Assembly: GCF_000383575.1 (NCBI RefSeq)
Contig: NZ_KB911579.1
Coordinates: forward strand, 2,388,523 to 2,452,522
Direction: 5' to 3'
Source: Salinispora oceanensis
GTDB taxonomy: Bacteria; Actinomycetota; Actinomycetes; Mycobacteriales; Micromonosporaceae
DNA: 64,000 nucleotides
The translations under genes and the position numbers were made by a program. The notes below the pieces were generated by a model, which did not search any database, was not told where the DNA came from, and saw only the letters and a program-made list of their open reading frames with translations. This document shows, piece by piece, positions 9,798-16,221 of this stretch. Numbering within the stretch: position 1 is the first letter of the stretch; each line of letters opens with the position of its first letter.

Positions 9798-10696
9798 TGG
9801 CGCAGACGACGGTCGAGCCCAACGCGGGCGACTCCGGCGGCACCCCGTCCGGCGCGGCGGCGGGCTACCGGCCCTTCGCCACGCTGCCGTTGCGGGCCGA
9901 GTTCCGGCGGCAGGCGTCGCGGCGACGGACCCAGCTCGCGCTGGGCTTCATGGTGCTGCTGCCGCTGATCATCCTGATCGCGTTCCAGTTCGGCTCCGGC
10001 GACGACGACAACGGGCGCGGCGAGTTCGGCAGCCTGGTCGAGTTCGCCACCTCCGGCGGACTGAACTTCACCCTCTTCACCCTCTTCGTCTCCGCGTCGT
10101 TCCTGCTGGTGGTCGTGGTGGCGCTCTTCTGCGGGGATACTGTGGCCAGTGAGGCGAGCTGGGGCAGCCTGCGCTACCTGCTCGCCGTGCCGGTGCCACG
10201 GGCCCGACTGCTCGCGGTGAAACTACTGGTGGCGCTCACCTATTCGGCGCTGGCGCTGCTCCTGCTCGCCGGCACCGCGTTGCTGCTCGGCACCCTGCGG
10301 TACGGGTGGGAGCCGCTGCGCAGCACGGTCGCCGCCCAGCTGGAGCCGGGGGAGGGGCTGCTGCGGCTGCTGGCGGTGCTCGGCTACCTGGCCGTCGTAC
10401 TGCTGGTGGTGGCGGGCCTGGCCGTGCTGCTGTCGGTGTCGACGGACGCCGCGTTGGGCGCGGTCGGTGGAGCGGTGCTGCTCTGGATCCTGTCCAGCAT
10501 CCTCGACCAGATCACCGCCCTCGGCGTGCTGCGGGCCTTCCTGCCGACCCACTACAGCACCGCCTGGCTGGGGCTGCTGTCGACACCGATCCAGACCGAC
10601 GACGTGGTCCGGGGAGCGATCTCCGCGATCAGCTACGCAACGCTCTTCTGGGGCTTGGCCTTCTGGCGCTTCACCCGCAAGGACGTCGTGTCCTAA
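9794..10696 (+). CDS. ABC-2 type transporter permease
   Basis: A 300-residue membrane protein translated from the ATGATG that overlaps the stop of the hydrolase-ATPase gene, so it is the permease of that system. After a polar N-terminus it has six hydrophobic segments (first FMVLLPLIILIAF, last in the ATLFWGLAFW region) and the usual ABC-2 layout. A Gly/Asp-rich extracytoplasmic loop follows the first helix. With the fused partner it probably forms an exporter coupled to an outside hydrolase. Substrate is unknown. Confidence 0.88.
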   Translation: MMAQTTVEPNAGDSGGTPSGAAAGYRPFATLPLRAEFRRQASRRRTQLALGFMVLLPLIILIAFQFGSGDDDNGRGEFGSLVEFATSGGLNFTLFTLFVSASFLLVVVVALFCGDTVASEASWGSLRYLLAVPVPRARLLAVKLLVALTYSALALLLLAGTALLLGTLRYGWEPLRSTVAAQLEPGEGLLRLLAVLGYLAVVLLVVAGLAVLLSVSTDAALGAVGGAVLLWILSSILDQITALGVLRAFLPTHYSTAWLGLLSTPIQTDDVVRGAISAISYATLFWGLAFWRFTRKDVVS

Positions 10697-10707
10697 CGGC
10701 ACTTGGG

Positions 10708-10773
10708 TGCGGTCGGTCCACCGCGCTCAGCGCCTGGCGGCAGGCAGTTGCGGTCGGTCCACCGCGTTCAGCG
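10708..10773 (+). repeat. 25-bp direct repeat, two copies
   Basis: Two nearly identical 25-bp units, at 10708-10732 and 10749-10773, differ by one base. The second copy covers the last codons of the convergent DivIVA-like gene. It may reflect a small local duplication at the end of that gene. Confidence 0.6.
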
Positions 10774-11343
10774 GCGCCATCGGCTGTTCGGGGTGGTGGC
10801 GGGTTGGCAGTCGGCGTGTCGGGACTGCCACTGCCGCAACGCCTGCCGGATCAGCTCACCCTCGGTGTGGGCGGTGGTCGCCTCCCGGGTGAGTCGTTCC
10901 AGCTCGTCGGCGACGCGGTCAAGGTAGGCGTACACCTGCTCGGGGTCCAGACCGCCGCGCCAACGACGCCGGGCGAAGGTCGCGGCGCGAACCTGGGATG
11001 AGAACAGGCGTCGGGCCCGGTAGATCATGGCGGTCACGTCCTCTCGGTCGGGGTTGGGCGGGGCGGCGCCGAGGCGGGCGGGGGCGACCGGCACGTCTGC
11101 GCGTGGCGTACCGGCCGGAGCCCGGCACCCGCCCCGGGCCCTTTCCCACCTCGCGCACGTTCGCGAGCGGGCGTCGGGTGGTTCGGGTGTCGGCACCCAG
11201 ATCCAGCACGCCTGCGCTACCTCGCCGCTCCGCCCCAGCAGCGCGGTGACGGAAGCAATACGGGGGTATGTCTCGCACGGGTGCGCTGTCACCTGCTCGG
11301 TCGCCCAGGCCACGCCGGCCGCCGAGGCCTTCGAGGCCCTCAT
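10768..11343 (-). CDS. DivIVA-domain-like protein (ALRQWQSR family)
   Basis: A 191-residue protein. The N-terminal 100 residues are Pro/Arg-rich with a WIWVPTPEPP patch and have no domain I recognise. The C-terminal part carries a DivIVA-like element: FARRRWRGGLDPEQVYAYLDRVADELERL, split here only for description, then a helix ending ALRQWQSR. DivIVA domains usually target curved membrane or recruit cell-pole proteins. Here only a short version is present. A strong AAGGGGGAG site supports the ATG at 11343; an internal ATG at 11028 would give just the DivIVA part. It is divergent from a row of stand-alone GntR genes. Confidence 0.7.
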   Translation of the reverse strand: MRASKASAAGVAWATEQVTAHPCETYPRIASVTALLGRSGEVAQACWIWVPTPEPPDARSRTCARWERARGGCRAPAGTPRADVPVAPARLGAAPPNPDREDVTAMIYRARRLFSSQVRAATFARRRWRGGLDPEQVYAYLDRVADELERLTREATTAHTEGELIRQALRQWQSRHADCQPATTPNSRWRR

Positions 11344-11503
11344 GTGGATCTCCCCCTTCTTTGCTGAATGCCGGGGCAGCGCGTTACCCAACACGAAAGG
11401 CTGCGGGGTTGGCGCAAGCTGCCCCGGCAAAAGCCGGTCTTGATCCCGGCAGGGAGCGGCGCACCTAGCTGCCGAGCGAGGAGCACCACCCGTCAGACAG
11501 TAA

Positions 11504-11521
11504 GTGTCTAAGGTGTCTAAG
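11504..11521. promoter_or_regulatory. Tandem 9-bp direct repeat (GTGTCTAAG x2), possible operator
   Basis: GTGTCTAAG occurs twice head to tail at 11504-11512 and 11513-11521, in the intergenic region between the DivIVA-like gene and the first GntR gene. Similar head-to-tail 9-bp units occur before the GntR gene at 57900. A regulator-binding role is inference. Confidence 0.45.
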
Positions 11522-11591
11522 TCAACGTCGAGGTTGTAGGTGTTGAAGCTGGCATGTTGGAATGGGTGGGCCGAGCGAGGAGTGCCCCATC

Positions 11592-11825
11592 ATGCCCAAC
11601 CGCACCGCTGACTACATTCGTGTCGTGGATTCGATCACTGCTCAGATTCGAGCGGGTGAGCTTGCGCCGGGAGACAAGCTGCCGACGTACGCGCAGCTCG
11701 CCGACCACTTCAAGATCAGTGTTACCACTGCCCAAACCGCGCTGCGCATACTTCGGGAACGTGGATTGGTTGAGGGCCACCAGGGCAAGGGAACGTACGT
11801 CTCGGAACGTCCAGAGCTGAGGTAG
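11592..11825 (+). CDS. Stand-alone GntR-type winged-helix protein (copy A)
   Basis: A 77-residue protein made almost only of a GntR winged helix: DYIRVVDSITAQIRAGEL, then KLPTYAQLADHFKISVTTAQ with the recognition helix, then the wing HQGKGTYVS. It lacks the effector-binding or oligomerisation domain of normal GntR regulators. GAGGAG lies 9 nt before the ATG. It is the first of four small GntR genes in a row and is almost identical to the copy at 12760. It probably binds DNA near these genes (inference). Confidence 0.82.
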   Translation: MPNRTADYIRVVDSITAQIRAGELAPGDKLPTYAQLADHFKISVTTAQTALRILRERGLVEGHQGKGTYVSERPELR

Positions 11826-11869
11826 TACGTCAGGTAGCACGTGGGATGTGGCCTGCCTCGTACTTGGGG

Positions 11870-11965
11870 TGAGTGCGGCTGCCACTGCCGAAAGCCCTGC
11901 CGGATCAGCTTGCCCTCGGTGTGGGTGGCCTTCGCATCTCGAGTGGGTCGTCCCAGCTCCTAGGC
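11870..11965 (-). pseudogene. Decayed copy of the 3' end of the DivIVA-like gene
   Basis: About 90 bp here align base for base (roughly 80% by eye) with 10820-10915, the 3' end of the DivIVA-like gene in the same orientation. Read on the minus strand it still encodes THTEGKLIRQ and FRQWQ, matching THTEGELIRQALRQWQS. No start or full domain remains. It sits between the first and second GntR genes, so the locus was probably duplicated as a DivIVA/GntR unit. Confidence 0.65.
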
Positions 11966-11979
11966 GAAAGGACTCTGAC

Positions 11980-12207
11980 GTGCCTGCACTGCCGCTCAGC
12001 TATGCTGACATCGCTGCGGATATCACCGTCCGGATCGAAGCTGGTGAGTATGAGCCAGGTGCCAAGTTGCCGTCCTACGCCCAGCTCGCCGATCTCTACT
12101 CCGTCTCAATCTCCACGGCCGCCCGCGCCGTGGCGCTGCTGCGTGACCGGGGAGTCGCTGTCGGCGCACCGGGACGAGGGGTGTATATCCGGCAGCCGAA
12201 CGGCTGA
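11980..12207 (+). CDS. Stand-alone GntR-type winged-helix protein (second in the row)
   Basis: A 75-residue GntR winged helix without an effector domain: LSYADIAADITVRIEAGEYE, KLPSYAQLADLYSVSISTA (recognition helix) and the wing RGVYIRQPNG. It shares the fold but only moderate identity with its neighbours. AAAGGA lies 7 nt before the GTG at 11980, which I prefer over the longer open frame whose upstream part overlaps the decayed DivIVA copy. Confidence 0.75.
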   Translation: MPALPLSYADIAADITVRIEAGEYEPGAKLPSYAQLADLYSVSISTAARAVALLRDRGVAVGAPGRGVYIRQPNG

Positions 12208-12328
12208 AGCTCGGTCTTGCCCGTCGCGCACTGCGCGCTACTCCGGTGTGCCAAGCCGCGAGGCGCATTCGGAGGGGCTCCAGCGGGCGTCGTCATGGCC
12301 TGGCAAATGCCAATGGTTGGATGAGGCT

Positions 12329-12565
12329 ATGCCTCATGCCGTCCCGCTCTGGAGAGTCATCCGGGATGACCTTCGCGCTCGGATCAAGGTGGGCATCCTC
12401 AAGCCTGGTGACAAGTTGCCCAGCACGCGGGAACTTGCGGACCAGTATGAGACGAGTTCAGTCACAGTGCGCAAAGCAGTCGATATCCTTATTGAGTCTG
12501 GCGAGTTACTGGGTAGGCAGGGGATGGGCGTCTTCGTGGCCATTCCGCCAGCGAGTGATCGTTGA
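12329..12565 (+). CDS. Stand-alone GntR-type winged-helix protein (third in the row)
   Basis: A 78-residue GntR winged helix: PLWRVIRDDLRARIKVGILK, KLPSTRELADQYETSSVTV (recognition helix) and the wing MGVFVAIPP. It is closest in pattern to classical GntR N-domains but again lacks the C-terminal effector domain. A GATGAGG just upstream of the ATG at 12329 is a weak ribosome site, so the start could also be the TTG at 12317. Confidence 0.75.
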   Translation: MPHAVPLWRVIRDDLRARIKVGILKPGDKLPSTRELADQYETSSVTVRKAVDILIESGELLGRQGMGVFVAIPPASDR

Positions 12566-12759
12566 GGCGCTAGATGCCGGCGGCGGACCTCGCGACCGTC
12601 CGTGGCGAGCCTTGTTGACACCGGTCGCCGCAGGGGAGTGCAATCTAGGTCGCCGGTCGAGGGTGTAGTTGCTGACATAGCGCGTTCCCAGGCCGAGTCG
12701 GTGTCCAGGGTTGCATGAAATTTGCTAGCGGAGAGTTACCACGCGAGGAGTGCACCGTC

Positions 12760-12960
12760 ATGTCCCGCCGTACCGCTGACTACATTCGGGTCGTGGACTC
12801 GATCACTGCTCAGATTCGAGCGGGTGAGCTTGCGCCTGGAGACAAGCTGCCGACCTACGCGCAGCTTGCCGACCACTTCAAGATCAGTGTCACCACCGCC
12901 CAAACCGCGCTGCGCATACTTCGGGAGCGTGGATTGGTCGAGGGGCAGCAGGGCAAGTAA
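12760..12960 (+). pseudogene. Stand-alone GntR-type protein (copy B, truncated by a nonsense codon)
   Basis: Nearly identical to copy A (11592-11825) from RTADYIRV to the end of the winged helix, but the GGA codon after QQGK is replaced by TAA through two adjacent base changes. The product is 66 residues and loses the wing strand. The downstream sequence still reads TYVSERPAL in frame up to a second stop at 12990, so the truncation is recent. The same GCGAGGAGTG ribosome context precedes the ATG. It may be a pseudogene or a shortened but functional version. Confidence 0.75.
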
Positions 12961-13047
12961 ACGTACGTCTCGGAACGCCCAGCTCTGGGGTAATGGGGTC
13001 CGGTAGCGGCCGGCTGGGGTGGGCAACGAACCCAAGCCGGCGGCCGT

Positions 13048-13512
13048 CTAGACCCTGGCCATCTCCGCCGACAGCACCCGGCGCAGGATCTTCACGACCT
13101 CGCCGGGTGCGAACCTTTCCCCAGCAGCCCGCTCCAGCTGAGCCACCGTGCTGAAGATCCGATCCGAATCGGTGGTCCGCAGCTGCGCCACCATCCACGC
13201 ACTCAGATCATCCAGCGAATCGGGCAGCACCAGCGCCTCCTCCGGTGGCTCAAAGACCTGCAAATTTGCCAGGTCGGGCACCGGCTCACCAGCCGACGCG
13301 TACGCCCCGGGTGGCATCCCCACCCGGTACGGGTGCACGCACACCGGGGTCCCCGAGGGGGTTGCCCGCCAGCCGAGCTGCCGATTGAACGCCAATTCGG
13401 TCGCTGGCCGGGCGACGACATCGAACCGACCGGGCGCGAGCATCTGCGCGGGGCAGATCCCGCACGTCTCCTCGCACCAGCGCCCCAGCGGACCGTCCAA
13501 CTCCACCCCCAT
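13048..13512 (-). CDS. Hypothetical protein with a CEETCGIC cluster
   Basis: A 154-residue protein of unknown function. A Cys cluster near the N-terminus (CEETCGIC, residues about 13-20) may bind metal. The middle contains WRATPSGTPVCVHPYRVGMPPG and the C-terminus is helical (RIFSTVAQLERAAGERFAPGEVVKIL). The ATG at 13512 has no ribosome site. An upstream reading frame on the same strand (13681 to about 13520) looks coding but is out of frame and followed by a stop, so the true gene may be longer and frameshifted. Neighbours give no functional hint. Confidence 0.5.
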   Translation of the reverse strand: MGVELDGPLGRWCEETCGICPAQMLAPGRFDVVARPATELAFNRQLGWRATPSGTPVCVHPYRVGMPPGAYASAGEPVPDLANLQVFEPPEEALVLPDSLDDLSAWMVAQLRTTDSDRIFSTVAQLERAAGERFAPGEVVKILRRVLSAEMARV

Positions 13513-13711
13513 ATAGTGCGGCCGCCGTATCTAACCCGGTAGCGGGTGGTCTGGAACGCCCGCCCGCCGTTGCCTGGGCGGACAAACGGGCCACCTGCCC
13601 CGGCGTACCGGAGACGAGTGGCCCGTTGTCAACCAGCTTCACCTGGTCGTGTGGCTCGCTGATCACGGCTACCCGACGCAATATCGAGCCGGGTGTCGCG
13701 AAGCGCCTGGG

Positions 13712-14473
13712 TCAGGAAGCGAAGCGGGTACGACGCCGGCGTCCGATCAGGTAGCCCGCGCCGCCGAGGAGCAGAAGCGCACCGCCGATGCCGGCCACGG
13801 TCGCGGTGTTGGCGCCGGTCACGGGAAGTCCACCTCCCTCGCCGCCGGAGGCGCCCAGGCTGGCGGAGGGGGCAGGGGTCGGCGTGTCAGTAGCGGAGGC
13901 CGTCGGCGAAGCAGTCGCCGTGGGCGAAGCAGTAGCCGTGGCGCTCGGGGTCGGTGCGGCGGTCGTGGCGCTCGGTGTCGGTGTGGCCTGAGCTGCGCAG
14001 TCAAGCTCACGTGCGGCGTACAGGCCGTCGTTCAGGAAAGCCAGGTGGGCGTCCATGCTCGAGGTGTTCAACACCTCTTGCGCGGCCTCATCCACGTTGG
14101 TGCCACCGGCCGCCAGGGCCTGGCTGATCTTGATCCTCAGGTCAGTCAACCAGACTTCCTCGATGTCTGTCGTGAGGAATGTGCGGAGATCGTCTTCGCT
14201 GCCGCTCAGCGCCGTCTGCAGTGCGCGAGGCGTGGCGACAAACGAGTGGTCGTTTGCCGCTGACCGGAGTTGGGCTACCAAGATCCGCACCTTGATGTAT
14301 TCGGCGGTGTCCGGGTCAATGGTGATGAGCTCGCGGACGTCCTTGTACACCTTGCGCTCGACCATCTGGCAGGACTCGTCCAGCCCAAGCGGTGGGGTCT
14401 CAGCCGCCGCCGGTGTTGCCGGAATAAAGAAAGCCAACGCCATTAGGGCGCCAGCCAGGATCTTCCCACGCAT
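13712..14473 (-). CDS. Secreted LPXTG-type surface protein with a helical N domain
   Basis: 253 residues. A signal peptide (1-24, ending TPAAA) leads into a helical domain (about 30-165, with LDCAA near its end) similar to short ALF-repeat or DUF4214-like helical modules of actinobacterial exported proteins. A Thr/Pro/Ser/Ala-rich stalk (about 168-210) follows. Next come an LPVTG sortase motif at 216-220, a hydrophobic helix and an RRRRTR tail, so a sortase would anchor it to peptidoglycan. A GGGAGGGA site precedes the ATG. Function is unknown; the stalk suggests a surface display role. Confidence 0.8.
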   Translation of the reverse strand: MRGKILAGALMALAFFIPATPAAAETPPLGLDESCQMVERKVYKDVRELITIDPDTAEYIKVRILVAQLRSAANDHSFVATPRALQTALSGSEDDLRTFLTTDIEEVWLTDLRIKISQALAAGGTNVDEAAQEVLNTSSMDAHLAFLNDGLYAARELDCAAQATPTPSATTAAPTPSATATASPTATASPTASATDTPTPAPSASLGASGGEGGGLPVTGANTATVAGIGGALLLLGGAGYLIGRRRRTRFAS

Positions 14474-14770
14474 GTGGTTCCCTCCCGTGAAGTAGAAGGA
14501 GGGACATTACCCCAATGGATGAGAAGGGTCGGGGGTGGGATGCCGTGCCGATCGCTTTGTTGGACTGGTGTCGGTTGGTGGCATTTGGGACGCAATTTGG
14601 GCCTGCTGCGGCATTCGCTATGCGTGGTCACGGTTGGGTGTGAGGTCGAGGCGAACTACTGGCCGGACGTTGACGACGTGGAGCGCGAGGATGGCGGGCC
14701 GTGCCGCCTCGCCCGGTGACGCAACCGTTGCATCGCATCCGGGACGACCAAGCGCGGGCCCGTGGGTGGA
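14474..14770. other. No gene recognised; upstream region of the LPXTG gene
   Basis: Open frames here lack ribosome sites and coding-like composition. The right part holds the promoter region of the leftward LPXTG gene; I saw no clear hairpin terminator. Confidence 0.4.
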
Positions 14771-15297
14771 CTATCCCGGTGGGGCATCAATCCGAGTCTG
14801 GGCGCAAGCCTCTCCAACCTGCGCGCTGCACGATTGCGCAGTTGCGGAAAATGTCATTCCGGACCAGTAGATGGGGTAAAGGCTGATCGCCTCTCCGCCG
14901 TCCGCCCGTACCACCGGAAAGTCGGTTTCGTAGGTCGCGCCATCGACTAGCCGGCCCTGAACGCGTAACACCAGGTGCTCCGCGCTTGTGTCGGTGGCCG
15001 GTACCGCTTGACGCCCACCACAAGCGGCCACTCGTCGTTCGGTAGCCGTCCCTCAGACGTGGTGAACTCGAGAATCGACCGGCAATTCGACCGACTGCCG
15101 GCAGTCTGGCACAGGTCGGCAAACTTGCCGGCCTGCGCCAGAGCCACGGCTTCCGAAAGTAGCTCCTCGGCTTCGCTTGGCTGAACTTGGCGCGGGCTTT
15201 CCTGGTTCGTTTTTGTCGTGCACGCGATGATGGATGAGAGCGTCAGGAGGGCTACGGTGCCGCCTAGTACTAACGAACCGGCGCTTGTTCTCCCCAT
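14771..15297 (-). pseudogene. Lipoprotein gene interrupted by a frameshift
   Basis: From a strong GGAGGAG site and ATG at 15297 the frame encodes a lipoprotein signal (STLLL-like hydrophobic stretch ending SSIIAC) and a helical region, and stops at 14947 after CYAFRAG (116 residues). The minus strand continues in another frame to 14771 with convincing sequence (HLVLRVQGRLVDGATYETDF and FPVVRADGGEAISLYPIYWS). Joining the frames near 15010-15020, within VKRYR, would give a lipoprotein of about 175 residues. A one-base deletion, or a sequencing error, is the simplest reading. Function is unknown. Confidence 0.65.
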
Positions 15298-16077
15298 CTT
15301 GGCTCCTCCGCTGGTAGTTCCATCGACTATTGGCCGGGATTTCGAGGCTGGCGGGCGGCGAACGCTGCCGATGTCGCGGCGGCGGAGAGGCACAGTAGTG
15401 GGACGGTGATTCTCCCAGCGAGGGTCGAGTTCGGGTAGGGGTCCGCTGCCGGCGGGGATGGCCAGCGGGGTGAGCCCCGCGAGCGCGGCGAGGAGGTCGA
15501 GCAGGATGGACGGTCAGCAGGGCCGCCGCGGTCAGGGTCGCCACGCCCGGACCGCTGGCCCGCACGGCGGGAGCGTTCGCGGGCAGAATCCCGGTGTGGA
15601 TCAGCGCCGTCCTGATCAGCCATAGTGGTGGACGCGATTCAGAAACCCTGCTGTCCTGATTCCGCGTGGTCCCGTCCCCAGGCCCGCGCCGTCGAGATCG
15701 ACCGCTGTGCTCGGCGCGCTGCAGGGCCACCATGAGCGCTGCCGCCACCTTCGGGCACAGGGGGCGGCGAGCTGACCTCGTCAACCGGGCGCAACGGGCA
15801 CACAGGTGGGGCAGCTCGACAGTGGGCGGAGCGGACTAGTCGCCGCGCGCCACCGCCAGCCGCCCGCGAGCGTCCGGAAACCTCCCCCGGCCCGTCAACC
15901 GCCCGGGAAGGAAACCTCCCCGGCCCTCACCGGGAGTAACGGGTGGCCGTTGTGGCAGTGGACCGGGTCGAGCGGTGGCTCGGTGCCGTTGCGGGGTGAA
16001 TCACATTTCGCCACAGGATGGGACCGGGCGGTCATCGGCCGTCATCGCCGGCTTACACTCGGCGGCACAACTGAATG
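15298..16077. other. Degenerate stretch without a recognisable gene; upstream region of thrC
   Basis: On the minus strand, fragments in different frames (for example TALIHTGILPANAPAVRA and LLDLLAALAGLTPLAIPAG) look like broken remains of a membrane protein. No single frame is convincing. A TACACT -10-like element near 16054-16059 may serve the riboswitch transcript of the downstream thrC. Confidence 0.4.
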
Positions 16078-16212
16078 CCTCATCCAGAGGGGCTGAGGGA
16101 CACGGCCCGAAGACGCCCCGGCAACCACCCCACGTGATCACCCAGAGTGACCGGCGGGGCAGGTGCCAATTCCGGCCCCGCCGCAGAGTGCGACGCGGGG
16201 GCAGATGAGAGG
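16078..16212 (+). ncRNA. SAM-I (S-box) riboswitch
   Basis: The sequence follows the S-box consensus. It has CTCATCCAGAGGGGCTGAGG at the 5' end, GCCCCGGCAACC in the middle, AGGTGCCAATTCC further on, and GATGAGAGG closing the basal P1 helix. It binds S-adenosylmethionine. The closing strand overlaps the AGAGGA ribosome site of thrC only 8-10 nt before its ATG, so translational control of start access is likely (inference). Confidence 0.93.
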
Positions 16213-16221
16213 AATCTCGAG

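Noticed and set aside
13501..13700. Possible tRNA or attachment site near the accessory region
   Set aside because: I looked for an acceptor-stem pairing, a T-loop motif and flanking direct repeats and found none.
15806..16096. Plus-strand frame of 96 residues before thrC
   Set aside because: No ribosome site or recognisable domain, and it runs into the SAM-I riboswitch.
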